Origin: Brachynemurus nebulosus
Taxonomy: Eukaryota > Arthropoda > Insecta > Neuroptera > Myrmeleontidae
Direction of reading: 5' to 3'
DNA: 64,000 nt
Assembly (NCBI GenBank): GCA_035578155.1
Contig: JAPWDM010000106.1
Location: 26,103-90,102 of the forward strand
Under the pieces are notes generated by a model, which was given only the letters and a program-made list of their open reading frames with translations, did no database searches and was not told the origin of the DNA. Below, piece by piece: positions 11,456-25,779 of this stretch. The stretch's first letter is position 1; each line of letters starts with the position of its first letter. Made by a program: the position numbers and the translations under genes.

Positions 11456-11514
11456 TGTAACGAAATAACCACACTTCTCCTCTTTGGTCCCGATGGTGTG
11501 GTTATTTCGTTACA
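11456..11514. repeat. Perfect 19-bp hairpin at the right terminus
   Basis: TGTAACGAAATAACCACAC, a 21-nt spacer, then its exact reverse complement. The arm sequence is the terminal repeat of the enclosing element, so this looks like an inverted duplication of one end. Confidence 0.8.
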
Positions 11515-12008
11515 GCAGTGTATATATATATATTCAAATTATAAAAAAACCAAATATTGTCAACTAATATTGTCTCTTACAATACACCTAGTAAATTTTA
11601 GTGTTATTATAATTTCGCTAGACGCATTTAGAGAAATTGTGAAGTGTAATGCTTTTTGACAATATAACTAAATTAGCTTACAGGAAAATACGTATAAGAA
11701 ATTTTTATTCCGTTTAAAAGTTTCCGTGGGATGTGAATACTATAAATTAATAATGTCTTCACTACTAAGTCTATTTCAATAAAATTTTGTAGGGATACTT
11801 ATATAACTTAGAATAATTAACAGGATAATTTGTATCCTGGTTGAAGGTTCCTACGGGATATAAATACGAAACTAACTTTTTTCTCTAAATTACTTGTCTG
11901 TATTCTGTTTTATTGCGTCTAAATCCTTCATAAATCTTCATGTGTCTAAAAAATATAAAATTAACCTGTTTCATTTTTCAGAAAATAAAGCACGAACCAG
12001 GCCAATAC

Positions 12009-12203
12009 GGGCGTTCGGATCATTACACATAAAAGTTATATTGGATACTTAACCTATATTCAAATTCAAACAGCTAGTAATTTCTGAACAATTAAAATTA
12101 AATAGATCTTGGTCAGTTTGTCACGTTTTTCTCTTATGTCAAGTATATAATATAATAATTACTTTATGGTTTTATAAATTTTGCGTGCAATGATCTGAAC
12201 ACC
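12009..12203. mobile_element. ~195-bp inverted-repeat insertion
   Basis: GGGCGTTCGGATCATTACAC at the left and GTGCAATGATCTGAACACC at the right are imperfect inverted copies (about 16 of 19 positions). The inner parts remain loosely complementary. It sits inside the 2-kb element. Confidence 0.5.
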
Positions 12204-12809
12204 CTCACCGGTCTAGTCGATTTTTAAATATAAATTTTGAACAAATTGGTATGGTGGCAGGTCAACATAATGGATGAAGAATACTTCCTCTTTTTCAAAT
12301 ACATAAATTTTATGATTTTTTAAGTGAATGCTATTGTTCGATTATTTTTTCTCAATCCGTATGCCATAAATCAGATATTTTTATGTGATTTTAAAAGAAA
12401 ATCCTAATGTCCTTTACAGTACAAGAATTTTAATTTATATGTCGTGGGAAGACTCATCAAAGATACGAATTAGATTATATTAGTATCTGAGCTTTGAACC
12501 CTATAGACTACCTCTTAATAAAAATTTTACTAGAACTAATAATAAAAAGCTCGAGATAAAAAATATTCTAAATTTGTCTTCTAATCTTTCATGTGTCAAG
12601 TTTTTCCTTTAGAAAACCGGGATAAAACTATTGTACATATTAATTCACAATAAGGTGGTTCAACCGCTTTGATATAATTACGATAAATTCCATGTTTCTA
12701 CAAAACGATTTCTCGAAAAAAACAGAGCAGTAATTTAATATTATTTCTAAATTCTTTAGTTAATCAATAAACAATCTAAAGAAAATCAACATGAATAATT
12801 TATGAAATA

Positions 12810-13420
12810 GTAGCTCATTTCCCAAGGAACCTTCAATCTGTATAAATTATACCATATATTTATTAGTTTAAGGTATATGCCAATACTAAATTTGATTAAA
12901 ATTGTTTCAGTAGTTTTGATATTATTTTCTGTCGTAACAGTAGGCGATAGGAACTTTCAAACAGGATACAGATTATTCCATTATTTATTAAAAAGCATTT
13001 CATATAAATACGCATTTAAATCAAATTTAACTGAAATTCGTTCAATAATTTTGAGGTGACTCAATAATTTAGTCTGTTTCCCACCGGAACTCGTAACTGG
13101 AATAAAAATGTTTCTATCAGTTATTCCAAAGTGTATAAGTTTATATACGAAATCAGACTGAAATCGCTTCAGTTATTTTGCCTTGATTGAATAATTTATT
13201 TTGTATCCCTCAGAAGCCTTTAATCGGGATAAAAATTTCCTTTCTGTTATTCCAAAGTATAATAGTGTCCTTACTAAATTTAATTGAAATAAGTTTTGTA
13301 ATTTTACACTAATTAGTTTCATACTTTCATATTAATATCCCGCAGGAACCTTCACCCAACATATAGATTATCCTATCAGTTATTTTAAGCCGTAAAATAT
13401 TTCTACTAAATTTTGTTGAG
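12810..13420 (+). repeat. Diverged ~140-bp tandem units inside the 2-kb element
   Basis: Units share CCC(A/G)CAGGAACCTT, GGGATAAAAATT, CAGTTATTCCAAAGTATAA, ACTAAATTTAATTGAAAT and a GTTCAGTAATTTT-like block. About four copies are visible, with a relative at 11700-11880. The wording resembles a repeat type common in insect genomes near 3' ends of non-LTR or rolling-circle elements, and the better-preserved array at 51330-51790 is of the same general type. Confidence 0.55.
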
Positions 13421-13612
13421 ATCGGCTTAAAAATTTTTGATACCAATTAATTTGTTATTTACTTCACAATTTCTCTAAATGAGTCTAGCGAAATTATAAT
13501 AGCACTGAAATTTACTAGGTGTATTGTAAGAGACAACCACAGTTAATAATATTTGGTTTTTTTATAATTTGACTAGCGTTATTATAATAAAACTGTTTTG
13601 ACAATATAGCTG

Positions 13613-13719
<107 letters not shown>

Positions 13720-14243
13720 CTATAATAAAATCCAATAATAAACATTTCCTTTTATTACTCTATTATCGTGTTTCTTAGTTTTAATAATAATTTTTTTAAA
13801 CGTTTTTCTCGTTTTAAAATTTCGAACAAAAATGATCAAATGAAAAACAATGATTTTAATTATGGATTACTAAAGCCACGCAATAAATAATCATCAATAA
13901 TCATCAATTACTGAAATTATCTGGTTATTCCCATTATGGAATCAAATTTATTAATATGTAAGTTCAGTAAGATGACCTGCGCAATAGTATGAACCGTATG
14001 TCTTAAGTATATAAGGTGGGAACGATTTAGATGAATGCTATTTAGTATTGTCCCTTTCATAAATTATCATTCCCCTTTCAATACAGTCTATTGATGAAAG
14101 GGACAAAATGCACTTTTTTTAAAACTGAGAAAAATTACAACTTAATAATATAGAAATGTTTATTATTGGACCATAACAGAAATAAGCCCGGGACCATAAC
14201 AGAAATATGTTTTGAGGACCCTAGAATACGAAAATGATATTCA

Positions 14244-14670
<427 letters not shown>

Positions 14671-15555
14671 CCCACGATAAATCTCGAACGAAACGTTTAG
14701 TAAACATGAAATTTGGTGTGTGTATTGGAATCTGGCTTGGCTCGGCTAAGTTCGTTAGCCAGACACATTTGGCGCCCAGAAGTAGGTTTATCAGGCATTT
14801 TTTGTCAACAAAATGAGTTTTTTGCCAGAATTAAGCAATTTTTCAAAATTTTTTTACACCAAGCCAAATTAAAAGGCAGTATGCGTAAAAAATGTTTTTA
14901 CACCATTGCTCTAAGTTAATTACTTTTTGAGAAAAGTTAGAAAATATGTTGGAAGAAATCATTTACCATTGCACTCACACTCACAGTCTTTTTTTTCTAT
15001 CACATTTTTTGCGATGCTACTTTCGAAAAAAAGGTCTTTATAAGTGGCGTGTCATGATCTTTTTAATCCAATTTAACGATTCAGCTATATTCTATTTCTC
15101 TCAGTTGAATAAGTTTTTGTAATCTATCTATTCCATTTTTTTATAGGAAAATTTCCAAGAAAATTTGTTTTATGTGATATGGTGAGAAAATTAATAAGAG
15201 TTTGCTACAACCGCATAAAAAGTACGTTAAACCATATTCAAACCATAATATTTTAACGTAATTTTCTGTCCAATTGACAATACAGTTACGATTAGAATTT
15301 ATAAACATAGCATTTGACTCGTAAAAAAATTTGCACATTCAATATTTTTTTTTTTTTTTTTTTTTTGGCAACAAAACATATAATTTTAAATTTTGACATA
15401 TTATATCATACACTTTTGAAAATATTAAATATTTTAAGACTAAAATATATTAAAAAGCTGAAATTTCTTTAATAAAAGCCATTCATCTGCTCATTATACC
15501 TCAAAAATGTCTGAAAATAGAATATTTTTCAATAATTAAAAAGCATTTTTGGTAT

Positions 15556-17237
15556 TGCTGGTATTTTCCGCAAAGATGCGGACAATTTTTTGAAACAAAG
15601 AAAAAAGTACCTTTTTTACATATTTTTCAGGTTAAAATTACGAATGAAACAAATCTTTTTCCCTAAAGTACGCGGCATAGCCTTGCAGGAAATTTATTCT
15701 AGATTCCAAAACTGTCCTTCAATTTTCTGTCCGGTCACTGATTACTGAGATATCGATTGTTAAAGCAAAAAGGATCCTTTTGCATTCCAAGTTGGATTTC
15801 TCCGGAACAATTCAATGTAGAGAAAAATTTGAAAAAGGAAATTGAAACTGAATAAACAAGCTATCAAGTCAATACCATGGCTTTACTGTAAAAAAATTTT
15901 TCAAGTCCGTAGACCAAAAAAAAGAGCAACAAATTTGCAAAAATATTTTTTGTGTTATTCCTTAGAATTTCTCGGTAACTGTTAGTCCTAAGAATTTTTG
16001 GACGAAAGATCTCAAAACTAGAATATTGGAGCTTCAAAATGCTTTTTTTATCATCTCAATACGACCATTTTTCACGTAAATACAGCCCTTCAAAAATCAC
16101 TAAAAAATTAACAATTTTCTTTTGTTCCCTTAATTTTTTGTAGTAGTATATTTAAATCTAATTCTGAACTCACCCGAATTGGTTTTTGAAATTCTTGCTA
16201 CAGAGTAAGTAGTTCAAATCCTAGACATGCGCATTAATGAATATTTCATTTTTAACCTTATAATTTAAAAATTTAAATAGTAAATAGACTGTTTGAACTA
16301 TTTTGGCAAAAGGAATTTCAAATTTTTGATTTTATTTTGTTGCTTTAATATATATTTTTTTTTAAATTAGCAAACATATATTAATTACTTATTTTATAAA
16401 TGTTTATATTATTTTGGTAAGTAATAAGTAAAATATAAGGAATTTTCCTTACTTTTTAAAAATTAACATATTTTAATGCACAATATGTATTAATTTTATA
16501 GTGGATATGCTTGTAAATATTCTTTTTAGTATAGAAGGTATATAATGTAGGTATATAATGCATAACTCAACTCTTTGGTAGAGACATCTATTGAAATCCC
16601 TAACAATTAACTTAAACGTTGCTACATATTAAATATCGAACTGAAATTCTAAATTGAATTTGATTTGACCTTTAAATGACATTATCGAATTTAAAATACT
16701 GGATTCACTCGAATTGGAAATTCTAGTGTTTGTTGGAACATACCTTTGATTTCAGCATACAAGCCAAATTTTAACATCTCTAAATAAGTTTCGGTTTTGG
16801 TTTCGGCTGCAAATCCTGTTTCGGTAGGACACTAATATTTACCAGCTGACTACTAAACCACAGTTTATGTTAAAAATAATTTAAATTTCATGGTTCATAA
16901 TATCAGTAGTATATTTCTTATTAGTGTGAGGAGAATTTCCAACAAGTAGTTTTTCTGGCATAGACAGCCACGATTTCTACAAATTACACTAGTTGAAAAT
17001 AGTAGTATACCATATTAATTAAAACAATACTAATAAAGAAAGTGAAGAACGGATGTAAAACCACTGATATATTAGAAATATTCTTGTCCTTAAAAAGGGG
17101 CATTTACGAGAAAACGGCGCGGCGATCCACTCTTACAGTAACTATGTCAAATATAATGCATGATATGAACATTTATCAGATACTGTTCAGAAAATGAGTC
17201 CACAATGATTTGCCGCAATTAAATTGACCCTCACAGC
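15556..17237. other. Non-coding stretch, no resolved element
   Basis: AT-rich, with poly-A and poly-T runs and no ORF with coding character. A few long-inverted-repeat-like phrases were seen but no bounded element. Confidence 0.35.
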
Positions 17238-17350
17238 CAGGGCCGGATTTACCTTTAGTGCCGCCCGAAGCACTGTGAAAAATGCCACCCCTGCTTTTTT
17301 GTAAAACAAAAATACATAACTTTGCCGCCCGGGTCCAGTGCCCCGCGTGC
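17238..17350 (+). mobile_element. hAT-like terminus CAGGGCCGGATTTACC
   Basis: The CAGGGCCGGATTTA end and the GCCGCCCGAAGC-type subterminal sequence resemble the complete MITE at 54826-55053. The opposite end was not found, so this is a fragment. Confidence 0.45.
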
Positions 17351-17934
17351 ACATAGTGAAAATCCAGCATTGCTTACAGAAAATAATCTATATTTTGAAA
17401 AAAACTATAAAAATACTACCAAGTCTAATAATTTTATTTTCGACTTGATAGTAAACTATTCTATTAGAAAAAAAATTTTGAATGAACAAGATTTCATTGA
17501 TATTTTTAAAACAGTACAATTTTTTTTCTTAACATAACTAGTCAACGTTGATTAATCAGATGGGTCCTGCTACAGACAATCAATAATACTGTACAGCACA
17601 TTTCGTGAAATAGAGCGTGTAGGGGCCGCTTCAGAAAGAAAATAGTATCAAAGCTATGTAATGTACAAGTAGACACATTGTAACTAGTGCCTACAGTTAC
17701 AGAGTTTAAAAGCAAATCTTTGTTTTTGTAGTTCTATAAGCGTGCCTAAATTATAATACTTTTTAAGTTGCTCTTAATTATTAACTATTTTATATTTTTT
17801 TCTAAAAATTTAGTTTTCTTACTAGGTGGGTATATTTGAAACGTAACAATTAAATCAATAACTCACGAAATGCAGTGCGAAGGATAGCACTTTGTCTTCG
17901 AATAGTTCGAATAAATTGAATATTAGCTCATTTC

Positions 17935-18067
17935 AATGTTCACTCAGCCCTAGTGAGTACCAAACAATCGGTTAGTGTAGAAAAGACTCGGGTGTACTGT
18001 CGGTTCCATTATTTTATTAAAAATTTAAACTAATGTAAAATAAAAAGAGTGGACATTGAAATGAGCT
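17935..18067. mobile_element. 133-bp MITE, 21-bp TIRs
   Basis: AGCTCATTTCAATGTTCACT at 17935 is matched inverted at 18047-18067 with a single mismatch. The right end abuts dispersed repeat C. Confidence 0.7.
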
Positions 18068-18300
18068 GATTTAAAGTTTTCCTCTATCTACTGTAGTTTT
18101 CGAGTAATCAAGCAAAATTAAAATTTTACCTTAATTTTGAAGGGTAATTTCAGCCCTTAAATGGTTACAGTAACAGTCCTGACAGATAAAAGAAATCTGG
18201 GTCCGTTATTCTTCCTTGTACTTACATGTATAAATATACCAAGTTTCATCAAAATCTGGTTGACACCAGAGAACCATTGTTCCTCAATTTAAATAAATAA
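18068..18300 (+). repeat. Dispersed repeat C, copy 2
   Basis: It has the same ordered landmarks as copy 1: TTTTCGAGTAATCAAG, AAATTTTACC, a GGGTAATTTCAGCCCTTAAA-type block and ACCAAGTTTCATCAAAAT. Confidence 0.55.
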
Positions 18301-19182
18301 AAATTCATTGTCATTCTACATATTTATGATGGAAAAATAACTTTGATACTTCTTCTTATTGATATGTATGTATCTTTACGTCCTCTGCTTGCTTGTTTCA
18401 TCATTGTTAATCGCATCCTATATGGCAAATATTTCTTATAATAAACTATTAACGAACATCTGCACTTTTTTAAGTTTTATAACCATTCAATTAATAAACA
18501 TTACATTATTGAAATTTATTGCAGCGTTGTAAATATAACGGGAAAAATAATTATAATTCAGTTTAATTTTTTTTTGCTTTTTATCAGAGCAATAAACTTT
18601 CATTTATGAGAGAAAAATTTAATTACTGTGTAATAGCATGCATTAATGGTATTAAAAAAAAAAACGCCGTGATCAGCGGAGCCCCATCACGGAAGTCGAA
18701 TTTTTCCTTTCATCTTCGGTATTGAATGCCTACAAGCGAAATGTAATTGAAAGTCCACAAGCGATTTGTCATTTTGGTGGTTTCAAAACTGATGATGAGT
18801 GTCCGGTTGATCGGGGTTTTAAAAAAAGGTTTTAATTTTTTAAGAGCTGAATCTCAGTAAATTTTAATTTGGTGCCGATAGCAGTTAGCAGGAAAAAAGC
18901 CAACACAATTCGTACGAGGGCATTCCTACCCATGCTTATCTGCCAGTTGCCTTTGTGTTTTATTTTTAAATCTTAAAAAAGGAACCTAAATAGTAAACTG
19001 GAAGGCTTTTATGAAGATATTTTTTCTTTCCAAAAAAAATCCAAAATTTCTATTTTATAAATAATAAAAATCCAAAATTCCTAATTTATAAATAAACAGT
19101 GACTTTAATAACATTTTTAAATTACTTAATATGTATGTATTTCATTTGTTATAAAAGTAAGTTCATTTTTTTTTAATTTTTA

Positions 19183-19722
<540 letters not shown>

Positions 19723-20308
19723 TTACTATTCGCCTACTTGTATTTAAAATAAAAATAATGCATTTAAAACACAATTAACAATACCATTGAATTGCGACGT
19801 AAAAAAGGGAGAAGTGGGGGGCAAAGTAATGTGGAATCCCTAAAATGCACTAGCTGGATAATAACTCAATACACGTACAAAATTTCAGCCCTCCAGGTTT
19901 CCTTTAAAAATGTCAAAAAAGCATGAAATTGTTGCTTAAAAATGAGGGTGGGTGGGGGTAAAATATTAAAACTTCCAAAAAGCACAACCTAGGTACGAAC
20001 TTTATCAACACACCAAATTTCAACCCTCTGCGTTAATTCTGGGGGGCTGTGGGCGTGTTAGATCATTTTTCACCAGCGAAAATCATTTTTCCCCCTCTAC
20101 TCCCTCCAAATCATCCTAGGAAGCTGGATTTTGGATATGTTGTAGGAAATTGAACGAAACATTATTTCCAACCGGTTTGGAAAAGTTTTATTGTTTTGTT
20201 TCCCCTCACCACTCACCTAAATGTTGGGTCGAATTCAAAATTTGCTCAGAATTTGATCCCACTTTGATAGTATGAGGTGCCTCGAAAATGAGCCCTACTT
20301 ACCAAATA

Positions 20309-20354
20309 GGGGGCCCCTGCACATATTAACATATTAAAAGGTGGCGGGAAATTA

Positions 20355-20424
<70 letters not shown>

Positions 20425-20505
20425 TAATTTTCCGCCACCTTTTAAAATGTTAATATGTGTAGGGCCCCCCTATGGAAGTTAAGAGCTAAAATTTGGTAAG
20501 TCTGT
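20309..20505. repeat. (TA)n-centred inverted duplication
   Basis: The left arm (TTAAAAGGTGGCGGGAAAT next to TTATATTAATATA) and the right arm (TATATTAATATAATTTTCCG, then CCACCTTTTAAAA) flank about 60 bp of TA. The right arm continues as the reverse complement of sequence found only on one side in copy B2. It is therefore a local inverted duplication about the microsatellite. Confidence 0.8.
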
Positions 20506-20660
20506 AAAAATTCTGTAAAAATCAGACATTTTTTTCTACGGAATCATGTTCTACGGGTCCGAAAACGGATAGTGCCCCTACTCAAGCCTCTCGTCGTTCT
20601 TATCGTATAGGCTGTATAAGTCTAATTTTTTTAGTTGAAAAATTCGACTAAAAATTAACA

Positions 20661-22047
20661 TTAATAATAAAAATAAATGCATTTCAAATTCATGTTTTAT
20701 TTTCTACTGAAAATCTGACTTTTTCTCTGATTAAAAAAAGTTATCTTACTATAATTTCCTTGATTCGAGATTGATCTGGTTTGCCTCATTATGATTGTAT
20801 TGATACGATCCTGATTTTATTTCCTTAGAAGCCTATAAAATTAATCCCATAAACAAGATCTTATAAAATTTCTAAACACTATTACGTTTTCATTAAACCA
20901 AATCTTTATGAAAGCAACATCAATATAATATGTACACAATAGAAAACTTACTATACAATGAAGAAGAAATATGTTAAGCTCCTTCCATTTATTTGTTGAA
21001 AAATATCACTACTCAAACCATCCTCTAATGTCTAGTGTCGTTAAAGAAGCAATTAAAAAATTAGTGTTCTTACGTAAAATTATGTACTTTTAATAAAGAT
21101 AATGATAATGGGTAATATTTATAAAAATAAACATGTCTAACGTGTTTACATCTTAAATAAAATTGTTAATTGTAATTATTTTGTTATACTATATACTTGG
21201 CATAAGAGTAAAACGTGACAAATTAACTATAACAAGTATTAAATTTTTTCTGTCCAAAACCAATATTTACTTGGCTTTAATAGTTCAAAAATTATTATCT
21301 AGCTGAACGTTTGGATATTATTCATTCAAAAATTGAAAGTTTATTTATGCTTTGAGCAGAGCTCGTGAGAGAGGGAATGAGGCCTAAAAGTAAAAAGGGA
21401 ACTCGGAGTCCCTTTTTTCTGCTCACGAATTGTATTTTTGGAAAAAAATTTCTGATTTTTATTTTTTGCTGTATCCGAGATCTTGCTATTTCTCTCACTA
21501 GCCCTATGGATATGAGCATTTAAGATGAGCATGGCATTTTAAATTCCGTTCAATATCATTCAATACCGTTTTACTAACGAACCATTTTATTGTGACATAA
21601 ACTTTCACACGGCTTGAACAAAATAAAAGTGAATATGAAAATATTTGTATTTAATAAAAAGTAATTAAATTCGTTACTTTAGAATGGTGTATTGTTTTAT
21701 TTGTTTGCTTGCAATTTTTTGTTAACTTGAAATTATTCAAATGATTAACCAATATCAAATCAACTATAAAACGATTTGTGCTACTGACATGTAAATTTCA
21801 TGTTACTTGCTTATTTTTAATTGGATATTGTAATTACAGCTGTATCCACTATTTTATTATGATATATTTCAATGTTCAAATAACAAATTTGAAAATTAAA
21901 ATAAATATATTTGCAAATTTATTCATTTGTTTGATTATTATTCTTGTTATTATGTTTCGCAAGAAAAAGAAATTGACAAATTACTCTTTAGAACTTGAAA
22001 AAAATAGAAGTGCGTCTATAAGCTTACAAAAATGAATGCGTTGCTTG
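20661..22047. other. AT-rich non-coding stretch
   Basis: No element or gene resolved. A small hairpin (AAAAAGGGA..TCCCTTTTT near 21397-21419) was noted without a proposed role. Confidence 0.35.
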
Positions 22048-22181
22048 TAGTCCAAGCTCTCATAGCACAAAATCATACCTAGACTAGATATCAGTAATTA
22101 CAAAATTTTAAATTTTGTTTGGTTACAGAAAACTTGTAAGCTAAATAATAGTTCAAGCTCCCATAGCACAAAATCATACCT
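22048..22181 (+). repeat. 33-bp direct repeats 101 bp apart
   Basis: TAGTCCAAGCTCTCATAGCA.. at 22048-22080 and TAGTTCAAGCTCCCATAGCA.. at 22149-22181 both end CAAAATCATACCT and differ at two positions. Confidence 0.75.
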
Positions 22182-22506
22182 GATAAAATAATTCAAATTA
22201 AAAAAGCTAAATCGATCGTAAATAATGCCAAAAATAGGAAACTCCCGACAGATTTTTGAATTCAGAGCATATTTTAACAGATTTTCACTGGGCGACATGG
22301 AGGAGAGCGGATACACGTGATCCGGGGCGGTATTAAATACCGGAAACCCCCTACTTCAATGAATGATCCAAGGTCCTTCCTGGAAAAATTTGATAATTTG
22401 AAGCCTGAGACCTTGATTTTAAGCCTTATTTTGATATTATTAAGATTTTTTACGTGCGCATGCACATCCACACATCACTGCATCGTTCATACCGCTACAC
22501 TATACA

Positions 22507-23147
22507 TATACTTTGACTATCTTTAAATGGGATGACCAAGGGGTCAAACTATTATGTCTATCAAACTGTGCCCGCTGTCGCCAGCGAGTGACGTAGACAC
22601 AGCACACATGCAACCAAAATACATGATGTATGGACACGAATATGCGAATATACTAATTAGTATGGTGTGTTCTATGTACCTCGCACGCTATCTGAGGCGG
22701 GTGGGGGTTGAGTGGTATACGTACTACATATTCGAGGCGTACGTATGCTATGTATTGTTGCAAGTGGTTAATAAACAATGACCAACAATAGATGTTTGCA
22801 CCGCTACAACTAGTGCCCGACTGAACAACCTAAGCTGTGACAGACCAACATATGACTCCAAGCGAGCTACACTTTTTTTATTTTAGTTTGCTTCTAGTGT
22901 TCTATGGGGATGACTTTTCAAGTACGGCAACAATCATTAGTATTGTTTACGGTAGGTTATCTACTTATCTATGTAAGTGCTAGAAGAAACCGTCACTCGT
23001 AAAACAGGTAATATATTTAAACACAAATGTAGAGAACACAGGGTGGCATTTATTGCAAGCAATAAAATAATTTAACTTTTTAAAAGTTTATGATCACTAA
23101 TAACACCCTCTCGAAAAGTCATCCTATTTAAAGATGGTTAAAGTATA
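22507..23147. mobile_element. ~640-bp TIR element, end TATACTTTRACYATC
   Basis: 22507-22536 and 23118-23147 match inverted: TATACTTTGACTATCTTTAA against TATACTTTAACCATCTTTAA, continuing AT(G/A)GGATGAC. The GGGGATGACTTTTCAAG word at 22917 is a further copy of the subterminal sequence. The interior is richer in GC than its surroundings. A 75-residue ORF inside has no recognisable features and I do not call it. Confidence 0.6.
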
Positions 23148-23346
23148 CCTGACCGGGACTACAACAAAATGACTCATTAATTCTCACATTAGCGAATCCT
23201 GTTTTGTACCTTTTATAAAGCTTAAAAAGCGTAAGAATTTGCATGAGGCCAAATTTTTAATTTTGAAGAACTTCACTCAAATTTATGATTTTGTTCCTTA
23301 AAAATTTGCCGGCACCAGCTGCCTCCACTGGACGACAAAATCTTGG

Positions 23347-23374
23347 AACTGGGCGACACTTGTGTCGCCCAGTT
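23347..23374. repeat. Perfect 13-bp palindrome, 2-nt spacer
   Basis: AACTGGGCGACAC-TT-GTGTCGCCCAGTT. GC-rich within AT-rich DNA; a cruciform or strong RNA hairpin. A partial third copy of the word (CTGGACGAC) lies just upstream. Confidence 0.8.
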
Positions 23375-23770
23375 AACATGTTACTTTATGCACTGTTTGA
23401 ATTTTTGTCAAATTCTATTATTAATGAATTTATATGATAAATTATACGCGAGTAAAACCATAGCACACAGCCAGTGTTGTAACAAAGTGTTCACATAAAT
23501 GGTTCAGATAAGACATTATATTGTAAATTGTAGTAACTGGTATCTTACTGTACAATAATTTTTTAGGGACATTCTGTGTAAAGACTAACATTGTTTTAAA
23601 TTCCTTTTGTAAGTAACATATAAAATACTTTTTTTCTGGTTTGATGCGAAAAGAGCCGCGTCTGTGAAGTCACTGACTTTTATAGAGTCACTGACTCGAG
23701 AACAAACTACATACATATAATATACATCCGCATAAAAAGTAGTAAATGTTTCAAAAGCACAAGCATTTCG

Positions 23771-24282
<512 letters not shown>

Positions 24283-25779
24283 TATTTTTTATTTTTATTA
24301 ATGTCTTATCGTTTTAAAATCCACATCTAAACATCCTCCAGTAAACGGTAAATTAACGTTTTGGAATTCTGAGTTAAAATGTTAACTTTGTAGCTGTCTT
24401 TAATAGTATCAAAATGATTTATTTTTTTCAGGACTGAAAAAAAGTAAAAATAAATAATATTCCTTTCTACAGAACTTGTAAATGCAAGTTATAGTCAGCC
24501 GTGAAATTGCAAAAAAAATAGTATGTACGCCACGGGACTAAAGTATTTCTTTTGATTTCTGGTATGAATTGCTGATCTTGGGATTTTACAGTCCCACTAG
24601 TAACAAACTTCACATTCGGGACTAGAAGTCATAATTTAGTCCTTTGATACGTAATATACTATTTTAATGCATGTGTCAGATTTTCAATAATTTAAGATTA
24701 TTGTTTCTCTCTTCTACAGCCCTGTACAAAGCGATATAGAGATTCTTCAGATTCTATTGTAATACTAACAACAAATTATCTAGTGAGTCAAATGTTATAA
24801 TTTACTAACAGTAAAAATTATAATTTTAGGAAAAGAAATAAGAATACCTGTTAGAAAAACTAACTTTTTATGAAGCAGAAGGGTAAATGAATATATTACT
24901 AGTTAACTGTTTTAATATAGGTAGTTACATAACGTTTATTCAAATAGAAATTTCATGTTAGCGAATGATTGTTAGTAAAATCATACCATATAATGCGGTT
25001 TTATTTTTTTACAATACCGACTAAAAAAACTAATTAAAAACATATTGTTAACAGATTATTATTTTTGATAAATGAATTTTTTACATAATATCAAATTATT
25101 TAATAATTCACATACTGGCAGTGTATTATAAAATGTACATATAAAGTAATTTCACAACTTAATTTGTCTTGAAAAAAAAAAAAACAATTTTATTCAAAAA
25201 AGATTTCTTATTATTATTTCGAATTCATTAAATATGAATTTATTAACATAGTGAATTAAATTTTGAATAGAATATGCATGGCTAATATGTTTTTTTTTTT
25301 TTGGTTCAGTAGTAAATGTTAATTACATTTATAAAGGATATTATTTTATCTTGTTTAAGTAGCCTTAATTATGTTGTACCTATTTAAATATTATATACAA
25401 GTATTTACATAGGTATAAGGTAATTTCAGGAGAGACGCACCACTCTTTTTCTGTTGTCTATGAACTCTTTGTTATACTATTAGTCAATACAATGTACAAT
25501 CACTAAAATAAAAAAAATTAGTATAAGATTTATTATTTTTATTCTTACAAAATACAAAATAGGTATATAAAATATACGTTAGTACTTTAAAAATTTTTTT
25601 GAAAAGCAATGTAAAAGTGCATCTGTCCCTATAGCCTAGAGTTAGTTGTACCGGAGGCTGGGGAGAGATACACTCACAAGGAAAGGGCAAGAAGTCGAAA
25701 ATTCAAAAAAATCTGAAACTTTGTCAGTATATAGAGGGTGGCTACCTAATAACATAAAAAATATCAGTTGCTGCTAAAA
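24283..25779. other. AT-rich non-coding stretch
   Basis: No gene or bounded element seen. Confidence 0.35.

Larger units (their letters stand above)
10240..11522. mobile_element. TIR element, ends CTGTAACGAAATAA(G/C)CACAC
   Basis: The left terminus (10248-10266) and right terminus (11497-11515) match inverted, and the match extends outward through TATACA. The right end holds an extra inverted copy, forming the hairpin at 11456-11514. Inside are a (TA)n tract, a GC-richer segment with repeated CACACTAT..GTGCCG and CTCGCTCCGAT words, and a nested MITE. No ORF. Confidence 0.6.
11534..13572. mobile_element. ~2-kb element with ~115-bp terminal inverted repeats
   Basis: The left arm (11534-11645) and right arm (13462-13572) match inverted and nearly continuously. 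Landmarks are CAAATATT, GTCTCTTACAATACACCTAG, TAATTTCGCTAGAC and TTTAGAGAAATTGTGAAG. The interior holds diverged tandem units (11690-11880 and 12810-13420) and a smaller inverted-repeat element. No ORF of transposase type was found. Confidence 0.75.

Noticed and set aside
21397..21419. Terminator-like hairpin followed by T-run
   Set aside because: Bacterial-type terminators do not apply in this eukaryotic context; isolated and AT-flanked.
22554..22781. 75-residue ORF in GC-richer DNA
   Set aside because: Lies inside a TIR element; no motif or splice context.
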